Positions 35,817-47,539 of a stretch of 64,000 bases of DNA are shown piece after piece (the stretch's first letter is position 1; every line of letters starts with the position of its first letter). This DNA comes from Phragmites australis (Eukaryota; Streptophyta; Magnoliopsida; Poales; Poaceae). The notes below the pieces were generated by a model that saw only the letters and a list, made by a program, of their open reading frames with translations, was not told the origin of the DNA and ran no database searches. The position numbers and the translations under genes are program-made. The DNA is taken from NCBI RefSeq assembly GCF_958298935.1, contig NC_084940.1:8586001-8650000 (forward strand), given 5' to 3'.

Positions 35817-36640
35817 CAACACCCCCTCATCCGCTGGCCTTGAGGTCCGGATGGGCAAGCGGATGCCCTAAGGAACTAGCTCCAACCCTGCACCAAAGTT
35901 AGTACATCGCGAACAACTTCCTGCCCTTGTTGAACTTCTCAGCAGTGGCCGCAAGAAATGGCGATGGGGCTTGTTGAAGACGGCGTGGTCCGAGGTCCCA
36001 CAGTGGTCACCGAAGGTGAGGTTGACGGTAGAGCCAAGGGGTGGTGAGGCTCCATGGAGACCGCAGGGCTTGGAGCCTTGTGGAGAGAGTCAGAGGTAGA
36101 GTCGATGACATGACCGAAGGAGGCGGTCCATGATCCCCTCTGTGGTAGCCGAGGCAAGGCATGATGAAGACAACAAGGTCGTCTGGAGCCCTGTGGCGGT
36201 CGCTGGAGGTGACATTGATGATTGGGTCAAGGGAGGAAGTCTACTACCCCCGCAGCACTAGCGATGGCGAGGCTCGAGGGAGGCCAGGGATGTCCGGTGC
36301 CATGCGGCAGCGTCGGAGGTGAGGTTGATGACTGGGTCAAGGGAGAAAGTCTACTGCCCCCTCAGCACTAGCTGTGGCGAGGCTCGAGGGAGGCCAGGGC
36401 GTCTGGAGCCTCGTGAGGATGCTGGAGGAGAGGTCGATGGTGGAGCCAAGGGTCAGCAAGACTTGACGGGGACTTCATGGTCTGGAGTCCCGTGACGAGA
36501 GTCTGAAACGAAGTTGATGACCCGGTCGAAGGAGGCGATCCACAGCTCACTCTATGTGTGGCCGTAGAGAGGCTCGACGGAGGTGAGGTCGTCCGAACCC
36601 TCGTGGTGGGCACCGGGGGTGAGGTTGATGACCTCACCGA
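35817..36640. repeat. GC-rich imperfect tandem repeat domain next to the LTR
   Basis: A phrase of about 110-125 bp (GGAGGTGAGGTTGATGACTG, GGTCAAGGGAGRAAGTCTAC, then CAGCACTAGC and GAGGCTCGAGGGAGGCCAGG) recurs with partial copies from about 35960 to 36630. The best two copies begin near 36208 and 36310. The minus strand stays open in pieces but codes only Pro/Ser/Thr-rich text. It probably is the interior of a non-autonomous LTR element. Confidence 0.65.
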
Positions 36641-38597
36641 AGGAGGAAGTTACAGGCATGCTAGAGCCGGTTGCCGGCTGCCCCGATCGGCAAAGATGCT
36701 ATAGGCATGCTAGCACGGTGCTTTGAGACACCTGCTGTAGTTGGCCTAAGGTGATGCAGGACAAGTGATTGGCTACAGTGAAGAGGCCTTCCACATCTAG
36801 TGTTGTAACTCTTTGCGTGTATGAACAGTAAAAAACCAATAGTTTGCTTTTATCTTTTGTCTTCCCAAAGAAATTTGGTTCACCATTCTATCTAGGCGTA
36901 GTCACGCTGACGTCGAACAACCAAGGAAGGCTCATGGACGAAATTACAGAAAATAGTGAGATAACAAAATTACTGAAGTTTGTGTCCATCGCCTATAGAA
37001 AGTAAGTTTTTCGTAAACCACAAGTGAATAAGGGTCCCATGAGGAGCACCAAGAAAACTTGCAAGATACCCTTATCACACCCGTCAAAAAAACCTATACA
37101 TGTCTAGAGTGATTCTATATGCTATCTGTAGTGGTACGTCGCTTTTTCTTAACCTTTTTGTTGTAAAAAAAAATCTTTGATTTCTTCCTCATATATCGAT
37201 ATGTAACTCTCTTGCGTATCTCTAAAAGATTTATGGGTTCTCTATGTAACTACACATGCTTTTAGTAAACCAATGTTCTTTGTGACTTAGTATGAGATAT
37301 GTGGTGGAAACCACATGCTAGGTGGAAACATGGAAATCACTTTAAAAAATATTTAGAAGATTGAAAAATCACTGAAAAATATCATATGCAGCGGAAGTGA
37401 TATTATGCATCCATGAAAATTTTCAAGATAAAACTCGACTTTGTTTGTGAGACATGAAATTGACAAACGGAAAAAGAGAGAGACAAATTTCAGTATGTTT
37501 CACTACATATTGTCCCATCCAAGCAACCCTGTTTGGAACAATGTCTTTTTTGTAAGAAACCTGAAAGAATTGTACCACTGCAACTGTTGTAAAACCTTCT
37601 ACCTTTTTTGGAAAACAATGGCAGGAGCATTGTCTGAAGAGAACAAATAGCTATGCATAATTTGAAGCCTTACGATCTAGGGAGGGAGAACCTTAGGATT
37701 CATGTGCATGCCCTCACAGAGAGAAAAATCTTAGACTTGAGAGTCACAAATAAGTTCCACAAGGCTACTCGCCGTGAACAGATGGATCGGCAGGCGGGCG
37801 ATTATTTGTTCTTCAAGCATCAGGTAGGTTGGTCCGTCCCCATGCAAACCCATGCCTTTTTCAGCCCATCATCGACCGTAGCAGCATTGAACGAGAAGCG
37901 AACGAGATATCTTTCGTTTTTGACCCCCGGCCGGTAATCACCAGCACCTCAATTTGGTATCAAGCGTGCCCTCTCCACCTACCACGCGTTACATATGATC
38001 GTGTAACACACGCACATCCTGCAAACTTCTGTTGCCAGAACTCAGTTTTATTGTTGGAGAAACCGTCACGGGGAAACTAAAAATCAAGTGCAAACGCATC
38101 TCTTTTTTCTTTTTTTGGCGATCGTTTAGAAGAAACGTCCCGATCGTGAACGGGAGATGTAGGTGCCCGTCTGCAGCATCAAGTTTCGATCGATTTGCTG
38201 GTGATCCTGTTGCTGTTCGTTGTGCTGGAAAGATCAGATCAAGACGTTAATGTCACCGCTAGATCATGTCACTGTAATCTCTGTGCTCGAGGAAAGGTCG
38301 TGTCACTGTGGAATTTTATTGCTTTTATTGTCCTTGCTCTCCTCTTCTTTCTCCGGCTATATATATTCTATTGCGCCAGGAAAGGGCGCATGCAAGCACC
38401 TGACTGGAGCCGTCAACCTTCTCCGTTTTGAAGTCGATTGTCGATATGTTCGATCAGCGCAGTCTCTTGTGAGAGTTGCGGCCATGGTCATTGGTCAAGG
38501 ACCAGGCAAGTTTACACTCCTCAGTGTGCTACAGACTAGATCTGTGGTACTATTTTCTCTCTGCAATTGTGATTCACAGCTTCAGATCTATCTGTGG

Positions 38598-38598
<1 letters not shown>
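36641..38598. other. Gene-poor intergenic DNA
   Basis: No recognised domain in any frame. 37100-37430 is AT-rich. Frames at 37441-38080 (+) have no family resemblance. 38350-38372 contains CTATATATATTC, which could serve as a TATA box, but no gene follows. Confidence 0.4.

Positions 38599-38599
<1 letters not shown>

Positions 38600-38668
<69 letters not shown>
38600..38668. repeat. Long (CT)n microsatellite
   Basis: About 34 uninterrupted CT dinucleotides. It creates artificial Ser-Leu reading frames through this region. Confidence 0.97.
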
Positions 38669-38670
<2 letters not shown>

Positions 38671-40091
38671 CCCTCTCCGATGTTATTAGTTGCCGTGACA
38701 AGTCAATTGAGCACATTGAGAAAGCGGTTGTTATGTTCATTCGGTTACTTCAAGAAGGCATGCAGGACGTTCCTCATTGGTGGTTTTCTTTTTACTCTCG
38801 TTCTGGCCGGGGCTCTGGCCTACGAACTCACACGGCGTGTCCGGCGAATTCGCGGGATCTCGCCCTTCGGCCGTCCGGCGACGCGCGCGCCGCTGGAACT
38901 GGGCGGTAGCAGCAGCCCGTGCGCGTGGCATGTGCCGAAGCGCGAGAGTGTTACCAAAGCGCCATGACTTGGGATTCCTATGGGTCGCCCTTTTTATTTT
39001 CATACAGGACACTACTTGATATCAATGCTAGAGTAGATGGTTGGTTGAGATTGAGGCGAGGAGGGCAAACAACCAGCCATGTAGGGGATGGTAGGATCGA
39101 ATGTGAGGCAAATATAATTGCGGTGTTACCTGCACTTTCTTTTGTCCAGCTATACAGGACACTATTTTTTTTTTTAACTTCGGACTCATCCTTGACGCCT
39201 TCATTGGAGGCGTAAGTGGATGCATCCTACGCCGCCCCCCGGCTACGCCGCCCCCCAGGAATCGAGCGTGGGTGGCTCAGGGGCTTGAGCTCCCTGCTCT
39301 CCCTGTCATAGCCAACCGAGCCCCAGCTCGGATGCAACATGATACTATTTCAATCTTTAAACGCATTGTCATCCCTTGGATAGAAACGCCACGGGGTTAC
39401 CTGCACTTTCTTTCGTCCAGCCAAATATAATTGAGGCAAATTCTAGTGCAGTCACATACATCAAATTTATTTCATGATAAAAAGAATACTACCTCCATTT
39501 CTTCCTGCGTGAATATTTGCTTTCTATAAAACAGGGCCATTGCCTTTGGTCTAAAAAGAATACTACCTCCGTTTTAGAAATACGTATCACTTATTATTTT
39601 CTTATTTGAATTTTGACCACCAAATTTTAACAAATATATTTTTTATGGTGGGGGGGGGGGGTGTTGGAGGGCGACGTATATATGATCAGCAGGTTACATT
39701 AGGAGGCGGCAAAAAGTGTGAAACACATGCACCGCATCAGTTACAAATTTTAACATGTACATATGCACACTGTTATAAGTATGCAACATGCTTGAAGTAG
39801 CTTAAATGAAAAATTCAATAACACTGTTTTTACTTTATTTACTAGATATTGTAAAAATTATTACCCGACAAACTCTGAATAGTAAAGTTAAATGTGGTAA
39901 GTACGTCAAAAAATTTAGTATCCAATTTGATGTACTGTTGTCCCCAGGGAAACTGGCTAGAAAAAATACTTGCGTTGTTGCATCAGCTTTTACCGAAGCT
40001 AACTTCTATAAGAGCTGTACAGGTTCTCAGTTGATAATGTCAGGGAAATGAACGACGTACCCAAGTCTTGACCGTTGCAGCTGAGCTGAGG
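38669..40091. other. Intergenic with insertion debris
   Basis: TGCACTTTCTTTYGTCCAGC occurs at about 39130 and again at about 39400, with CAAATATAATTG near each. This suggests an insertion or rearrangement in between (39165-39395, containing two CTACGCCGCCCCCC copies). Around 39564, CTACCTCCGTTTTAGAAATA resembles one end of a Stowaway MITE, but the partner end is not visible. A G-run lies at 39650-39661. Confidence 0.4.
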
Positions 40092-40476
40092 TTATGGCCG
40101 CGTGCCCGGCGTGCCGCCAAGTCCCTCCCATGGCCGCGTGCCCGGCGAGGCGACGAGGCCCCTGAGGTCGTGCCGGCACAGCGGGCAGGCCGTCCCTTTG
40201 AAGAGCCACTTGGTGATGCACTGTGAGTGGAACGCGTGGCTGCACGGAAAGTTCACCGGCGCCGTCCTGCTCGAGCTCGCCAGGCCGTCCAAGCAGATCC
40301 CGCAGGGCGCAGGGTTGCCTGTCTTGGGGTCCAGGGTCTGCATCACCTCCTCACCGCAGTAGCGGAGCAGCGCCTTGGGCTCGCTGAACACGACTGTTAC
40401 CTATAGGTCCATGTCCACGGCGAAGCGGTAATGCCCTCCGCAAAGACCCTGGTCGTTGCTGGGCGATGCTGATAGC
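40092..40476 (-). pseudogene. RING-finger E3 ligase-like gene fragment, broken
   Basis: The minus frame reads SASPSNDQGLCGGHYRFAVD, MDL, a TAG stop, VTVVFSEPKALLRYCGEEVM, QTLDPKTGNPAPCGICLDGL, then NFPCSHAFHSQCITKWLF and KGTACPLCRHDL. The Cys/His spacing C-x2-C...C-x-H-x2-H(S)-x-C...C-x2-C is a RING-H2 type zinc finger, the ubiquitin-ligase module that binds E2 enzymes. The TAG at about 40402-40404 interrupts the frame, the N-terminus upstream of about 40476 is not recognisable, and the C-terminal tail consists of a duplicated PGTRPWEGLGGTPGTRP phrase. It might still be expressed from the GTG/ATG region after the stop, but no Met follows for the RING part, so pseudogene is preferred. Confidence 0.65.
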
Positions 40477-40499
40477 AAAAAATAACATGGTCAGATTTT

Positions 40500-41220
40500 T
40501 TTTTATATCAGATAGTTTGGTGTTTAAGTCCGTATTATTATTGGACTATCTGATGTGAATAAGGACGATTTCTTGCGAAGAATTTTGTTCTTTGGAAAAA
40601 TTCGTTCAGCGAGGGATTCGGTGGTAGCGCCGGTCATTTGGTGAGCTTAAAGGAAAATCTTGCGGAAGATTTTGTTCTCTAGAAAAAACTGTGCGACGAA
40701 AGCCTCCGGTGAGTTTATTTGTGACGTCAGAACATTCGGTGAACATTAGGAAAGAATTTAGTGTTTCGGCCAAGTTAAACTCGCCCGATATTCTAGTGTT
40801 CTGAATTTTGTTCTCACCGGATCATCCGGTGTAATAAGAATTGATATGGCCGGGTAATGAAGATTTTGAGTGTTTATTAGTTTGCTCGATTACAAGTATT
40901 AGTTGAATATGGCTATCAGTGGATTAACATAGCTATGATTAATAGAATAATCAATATGACCGAGTAATTAGAGTAAGATTATTTGTTACTTATCTCGACT
41001 AATGTTTAATTTGGCTCTTAGATAAATTAACTAGCAGATTAATATAGCCTAATTAATATTTGTACCTTATTTGGCTGGCAGAGGAATAATTAGCCGAATA
41101 AAAAAGTAATCATGCATTTATTAGCTAATTCAGTTGATTAGTTAGTAGTCGGCTCGCTAATTGAGTTGTTAGTGCAATGGTGTTAATGTGACCGATTAAT
41201 TAGGTAATTAGCACATTAAT
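40500..41220 (+). mobile_element. LTR-like remnant related in wording to the gypsy LTRs downstream
   Basis: Carries repeated phrases TTTTGTTCTYTRGAAAAA, CGGATCATCCGGTG and AACATTCGGTGAACATTAGG. They correspond in reverse complement to words in the LTR at 42560-43080. The second half (40860-41220) is AT-rich with many TTAATTAG/TAATTA words. No ends or target duplication were found. Confidence 0.35.
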
Positions 41221-42155
41221 GGAAAGGGAGGAAAGGAGAGTTGGATACCAGTCGGCAACATGCATGCGTTGGAACAATTAATCTCATCATGGCCGGCCGA
41301 TTGCTGCATGCGGATGGAAGCGCGCCATGCAGATGCTGGTGGTGGGAGCCTTGGAAGCAGGTGGAAAAAGCCAAGTCAGGTGCGCGACACAGCGGCGCCT
41401 GGGCTCGGTTATTTTTCTCGTGAGCAGGCCCAGTCCAGTCCATGCAAGGTGTATACGCCGTGTCGTGTTTTGCTTACGTGAAGAGATCGAATCTGTTTGT
41501 AGATAGAAAAACATTCCGATCGAAGTAAACAAAGTCCAGCCCCTGTATAGCCCCTGTATAAATACAAGAGAAGTCTGATTGACAGTACCTCCCTTGAGCC
41601 CAATCCACTCGGATCTGGGCTGCCCTTACCCTCCAGGAATTGCCACCGGGGATGAGTTGGAGAAGAGATGGAGGAAGAAAAGAGAGGAGGAAGAAAAAGG
41701 GCTGTCCTCGTCGACCAAGGATGAATTGGAGAAGAACGTCCGGCAGGCTTAGATCACGGACCATGTGGGGTGGCGTTTGACTTGGCGGCGTTTATACGCG
41801 CGCGAGTCAGCCGGACTTTAACATCGTCGCCGATGTCGAGTTCGAGAAGGATCCCGGTTTCGTCCGATCAGAAATCGGGTAGAATTGCAATCTATTTGTG
41901 GCCAGGCGATGTATGAGATTCTGCAGCTGGGTGTGTTGTTCCGTTTCTCCAATCGAGCAGTAAAGCTTAATTGATCGGCTGGGCGGCCATGTCGGTGGAG
42001 ACCAGGATCCGTTGCCGACGGAAGGAGACCCGAATGGAGGGCCACGGCGGTTTTGCGCCGCTGGAGGAGGACGCCTCGCGGCGGGGGGCCTCACCGAGCC
42101 CGCACAGACGTCTGAATCCAAGTCAAAGCACCGCGTGGACGACCCCTCGGCCTTC
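41221..42155. other. Unassigned sequence left of the gypsy element
   Basis: Several GC-rich frames. The plus frame at 42012-42160 reads text such as TSESKSKHRVDDPSAFLDYE, which looks protein-like and stops at the retroelement border, but I cannot assign it. No splice or start context was verified. Confidence 0.35.
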
Positions 42156-43250
42156 CTCGATTACGAATATGTCTCAGATAACTATCATTTTTTATAGCAA
42201 CACATGACTGATTTAAGACAATTTTTTTTTCGACCGGCAACTTTGAAGATCGCTGGCCAGACGATTTACAAGCAAATAAAAAATCATTACTCAAATCGCA
42301 GGGATTTAAAGTAACAACTAAGAACTATCCTAAAACTACACTAAAGTACAGAAAAGTAAAGTAGAACAAAAGTAGATGCAATTATTGCAATTGATTAAGT
42401 TGTTGTAATCGATCTCCACCCCTTCAACTATTTATAAGGGAGCTTGGATTTTGCCTTACGGAAATAGAAGTCTCTACTCTAAAACCTACACAAATATGTC
42501 ATGTTTGGTCAAAAACATGAAAAGAATTCAAACAGATCTACAAATCCACTTCGATTCGGACTCGGACTGAACGCCAGATGGTCCGGCGAGGATATATTTC
42601 TAAACACCGGATCATCCGTCGAGTTCAACTTGGCTAGATCTCGAATTCTTTCCTAATATACACTAGATAGTCTAGTGTTAAAAATGAACTCACTAGAGTA
42701 TTCGCCGAACTAATATTTTTAGAGAGCAAATTCTATTGCAAGATTTGAAATATATGCACCAAATGATCTGGCACTGACACCGGAACACTCGTCGGACTAA
42801 TTCTTGCAGAGAGCAATTTTTCCATCAACAAATCAGCCTTAACTCATCGGATGTTCCGGCGATCAGCCGAGTATATCGCTGGAGCAGTTTTTTCAGAGAG
42901 CATGTCACCTTGTAAGAAAAAATCATTGCATTCATCTGATGGTTCGGTGACCATAAGACACCTCATCGGACTATTTTTTCAGAAAGCATGTTTTTAACAC
43001 GAATCAATCCTATAAGCACCATAGAGTCTGGCGACTACATGACTCTTTCGCCGGACTATCCGGTGTTAAAAAACCTAGATCGTACCATTTTTTTCTATCA
43101 ACATATGCTCTCCTATTTTTTCAGTAAAGTTTGCATACCAAAAAATATTTTCATAGAGTATAATCATGAATAGCCTATTATCTATTTCAGTTACCACTTA
43201 GGACGATATAAACAAAATACCGGCCATTTGTAACTTTGTCTTAGGACGAT
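42156..43250 (-). repeat. 3' LTR of the gypsy element
   Basis: Matches 50540-51141 through long shared words (CAGATCTACAAATCYACTTY, GATTCGGACTCGGACTGAA, CTCGAATTCTTTCCTAATAT). Its promoter part carries CAACTATTTATA (plus strand 42428-42439). The inner border near 43250 is estimated, because the right LTR is too short to define it. Confidence 0.7.
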
Positions 43251-43429
43251 AGTAAATTACATCGGCTATGTATGTCTACCTCTCTTCTCAACCGTCTTGC
43301 CAAAAACTTGGATAAAATTTTTTTCTTCAAGTATTTTCTATTGAGAGTTTTAGGCAACTTGTCTCATTATAAATATTGCAGCATATACAAATTTTCAGTA
43401 CAATCCCTACAATCTTAAAATGATCTTTC

Positions 43430-44480
43430 CAACTAGAGATCATTTTCCGAACTTATTATCCCTAGACCTTATAGGTAAAATCGTCTTCCAAAGTTTTAAG
43501 CTTTTGTCTTCACTCTCTTATTATAGGCTTTAGCTACTCTTAATTTATCCTTTTGAGTCTCTCTCAAAATTTTAAGCTTTTCGTCATTAAGATCATCTAT
43601 CCTATCTACCATAGCATTATAATAATACACAGTCAACAAGTTATTTTGTTATGTCACTCTCAACATGCCAAGATTTACCTCAACGGGAAAAACGACCTCT
43701 TGTCCATACACTAACTCATAAATAGTAACTTTGGTAGCACTATGCTTAGATATGTGATGAACCCACAATGCTTCACTCAAAACCTCATGCCATCTTTTTT
43801 CATGTTCTTCTATTTTATTTTTTATGATCTTAATCAAAGTTTTATTGCGTGACTCGGCCTATCCATTGGCCTAAGCATAATATGATGAGGAATTGAGAAG
43901 TTTAATTCTAAATGATTCGGCAAATTCACGCACTTAATGAGAAATAAAAGAAGAATCTTGATCGGTAGTTAAAGTTTATGGAATATCAAATATATAAATA
44001 ATATGCTCCAAATTAAACTTGATTACCTACTTATGTGCTATGTTCTTCAATGGAACGGCCTCGATCAACTTTATAAAATAATCCGTAGCAACCAAAACAA
44101 AGTGATGCCCTTTGAAAGATGAAAGATAAATTTGACCGATGAAATCTAAAGCCCATTCAAGAAATGGGCATAGTTTAATAATATGATGTAATATAGAAGC
44201 AGAAGCTAATTGTATATCGCCAAATTTTTAATATGCTTCACATCCTTTGTAATATCTAGAGTAATCATCAAACACAGCCAGCCAATAAAAACTAGCCCTT
44301 TTAACAACCACATCATTTTGTAAACCGATTGATATGTACCATAAATACATTTATGTACTTCACCTATAGCAATTTTACTTTGCTCTGAACCCAAACACTT
44401 CAAAAGCAACCCATCTATGATTCAGTGATATAATTCACCATCCAACATCACATATTTCAAAGCTTGTTGCCTAATCTTTC
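43430..44480 (-). pseudogene. Integrase region of the gypsy element
   Basis: 44409-44206 reads LLKCLGSEQSKIAIGEVHKC and IYGTYQSVYKMMWLLK, the zinc-binding HHCC part with damaged His/Cys residues. 43837-43649 reads KNKIEEHEKRWHEVLSEALW, VHHISKHSATKVTIYELVYG and QEVVFPVEVNL, the end of the catalytic core. Stops interrupt the frame between these pieces. Confidence 0.7.
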
Positions 44481-44829
44481 AATCTACCGATGAACTAGGA
44501 TTTTCTAAATACTCAATCATTGGCTTTCTCCAATTACTAAGTGTAGGCAAATCTGATTTTCAGGGCAAAACCGAAGTCCCTTCTTGCTGTTCAGCCAAAT
44601 GAACACTAGCACAAGTCAACAACTGTCTTTCTAACACAAAGAACATTTCTCTACTTACTCTATAACCGGATGCTTGCTACGCTAAATCATTTTCCCTCAT
44701 ATTCTCTTCTCTAGATATGTGAGTAATTGTGAAATCATCCAAATTTGCTATGATATCTAAACATCTATCTAAATAGCTATTTAGTGACCCATCAAAGCAT
44801 TGAAAAACTTTAGAAACATACTACACTAC

Positions 44830-45050
44830 TAATAATGAATCACCAAATACTTCTAATGGATTCTAAAATTTGCAAACCTAACAAAAGAGCTTCATACTCG
44901 GTTTGATTGTTGGTACAAAAGTACTTCAAACGAACCAATTTTTCAAAAACAACACTTCTAGGTGAAACTAAAATAATACCAACACCTTGATCTTCACTAC
45001 AAGCCAAGCCATTAAAATATAGTTTCCACAGACACACTAATAACACTAAT
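44830..45050 (-). pseudogene. RNase H region of the gypsy element
   Basis: The frame reads WKLYFNGLACSEDQGVGIIL, VSPRSVVFEKLVRLKYFC and TNNQTEYEALLLGLQILES. The first catalytic Asp of the usual YFDGSA is replaced by Asn (YFNGLA), which would abolish activity. The second acidic site (QTEYEALL) is kept. Confidence 0.75.
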
Positions 45051-45449
45051 CAATATATCATTATCAATATGATGATCAACAATAAAATCAGCAACAAATC
45101 GTATTCAATTAACACATATGCCCATTTTTCGATTCTACCACTCAAAATCAGCTTTTGCAACATGTATTTAATAACATCGATTTGACATGTAAGCACACAA
45201 ATACTAAAAAGCAAATAATGTCTCAATTTGGTGCATGCATAATACAAGAACAAACATATTTTTTTCAATAAACATGTACCTTATTTCCGCATCTAAGAGG
45301 CGCTGACTTAAATAAGTGATCACATATTCTTTCCCTTCACTTTCTTGTGTAAGAACAATACCTATCACCATCTATTATGCAACAACATATAGCCGAAACA
45401 GAATTCCGGTCTTGGGCGCCCTCAACACAGGGGGTGATGACAAATATTT

Positions 45450-46350
45450 TTTTATCTCAACAAAAGCTTTTTGCTATTCTGCTCCCAAGTAAAATCGGCT
45501 TCTTTCTTTAACCGAAGTATAGGAATAAAGACACCAACCTTGCAGGACAAGTTAGATATAAACCACCTCAAGTAATTGATTTTTCCTAGCAATTTTTGAA
45601 CATCTCTCTTTGATTGTGACGCCCCTAATTTGTCTATAGCTGCCATCTTATTGGGATCTATTTCTATGCCCCTCTCATGTATTATGAATCCTCAAAACTT
45701 GCTCGTCGATACACCAAAAGCACGCTTAAGTGGGCTTATCTTTAAACCATACCGATACATCCTTTCAAAAGTTAAACGCAAATCGGCTAAATGACTATCC
45801 ATACCTTCTGATTTAACCACAATGTCATCAATTTATATATCTAATATAACACCAAGCAAATCATGAAAGATTAAATTCATAGCTCTTTGATAAGTGGCAC
45901 CGGTATTCTTTAACCCAAATGTCATGACAAACCACTCAAATAAACCAACAAAACCTAGACATCAGAAAACCGTTTTAGACATATCATCTTCGGCCATGAA
46001 AATTTGATTATAACTCGCATTACCATCCAAAAAATTAATAACTTTATGACCCAAAGCATCACTAATTAACATATCAGCGATAGGTATATGATATTCATCT
46101 TAGGAGTAGCTTTATTTAAGTCTCTAAAATCAATGCATACTCTCAACTTACATATGTTTTTCTTCTCTATCGGGATAATATTGGATATACATTCAGCAAA
46201 CCTACAAGGACGAATAAACCCCGCAGCGAGCAACTGGCTTACTTTTTCTTCGATTCGCCCATACATGTTAGGATTAAACTTTCTAGCCATTTGTTTGTGA
46301 GGTCTAAAACCCGATTTTATATAGAAGCCGATGCTCCACAACTCATGGCT
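45450..46350 (-). pseudogene. Reverse transcriptase region of the gypsy element
   Basis: 46341-46066 reads HKQMARKFNPNMYGRIEEKV, SQLLAAGFIRPCRFAECISN and KLRVCIDFRDLNKATPK. 45646-45452 reads SKRDVQKLLGKINYLRWFIS with LRLKKEADFTWE. In the catalytic YIDD box the Tyr codon has become TAA (plus 45833-45835), leaving stop-Ile-Asp-Asp. Confidence 0.78.
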
Positions 46351-46639
46351 AAGTCCTAGTATCTCATGATATTCTCAAGCGAAACAAGTGATATATTTCT
46401 TAAGCAATGCAACTATTCCGCCTTTTTGAACATCATGCATATTTTTGTTCACAAGTGTTGGCCTAGGAACAGTACAATCTCCTATATCTACCTCTTCTAA
46501 TGGATCGGCCGATGAAAAATCTTGTCCTAGCTTTTCTACATCATCAAAAATCATCAATAGTTTCACAAATATGGTTCTTTTTGGACCGATATTGCTCCAC
46601 ACACTGTTGCAACAAATCTAAATTACTTTGTTTATCCAT

Positions 46640-47210
46640 TGATAACATTACATTGCTAAGCTGAGATGAAAAAATTGGATGTACAGACATGGGTACAAAC
46701 CATCCCTAGTAACACTACAGAATCATAGCTAGAAAGGTCTTGACCAGATAAACATTGTACATTTATATGTTGCCAATCTACTGAAGCATCGACTAAAGCA
46801 ACAAAAGCCGATATACCTGCATGGACAATTTCTACTTCATTATGTACCCATTGAATCAAGAATTGGAGCAAACTAGAAGGTACACAACGATTTGCATGAA
46901 TCCAATCACGTCTTAATAATACGTTGTAATTACCTTGAACATTGACGATGAAGAAAACCATAGGCACCATCTTGCTCCCAATGGTAAGCTCCATAGAGAT
47001 TATGCCCTTAGCCTCCGTAGGATCGCCATTGAAGCCATTAAGCACCAAGTTTATCTTTGCGAGCTCATTGTCTTCTTTTCATAGCTTCTTAAAAACTGAA
47101 TATGACATTAAGTTCACGATAGCTCCATCATCCACTAGCATTCTAGAAACCAGTCTTCCATCATTATGTCCCTTGACATACAATGGTCTCAAATATTGAC
47201 TCGATTATTT
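46640..47210 (-). pseudogene. Protease region of the gypsy element
   Basis: Reads GRLVSRMLVDDGAIVNLMSY around 47110-47170, the aspartic protease active-site loop with DDG where VDGG is usual. It continues GFNGDPTEAKGIISMELTIG, NVQGNYNVLLRRDWIHANRC and VPSSLLQFLIQW. Confidence 0.65.
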
Positions 47211-47539
47211 AGGATTCTCAAATATGACTTCCCTCAGATCAAGATTTAGTTGAGCAACCTCCTCATCAACGGCTCGAAACTCCGAAGGTAAAATGAAAAC
47301 CGTATTGATATCCATACTATCATGTGATGGAGTGTCATTTCTAATCATTGGAGAGTCATCTAGCATATCATCTTCATCATCACTAAGTGTCACGATAGAA
47401 ACTATAACTTGCTTCACCCTCTATTCTTGTCGAATAGGTAACATTGGCTTGATTTCATTAAACACTTGATCAATCTTTTCGGCTTGAGCTTCTCCCAACT
47501 CTTGCTTGCATAGTCTTTGTAGCCTTCTCTTTTGGGAGT

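Noticed and set aside
38220..38967. Plus frames of 229 and 163 codons with (Ser-Leu)n runs
   Set aside because: Produced by the (CT)n microsatellite; no recognisable domain on either side.
39236..39330. Possible tRNA-like stretch around the GTGGCTCAGGGG words
   Set aside because: No cloverleaf, no T-loop GGTTCGAATC box and no acceptor pairing could be found.
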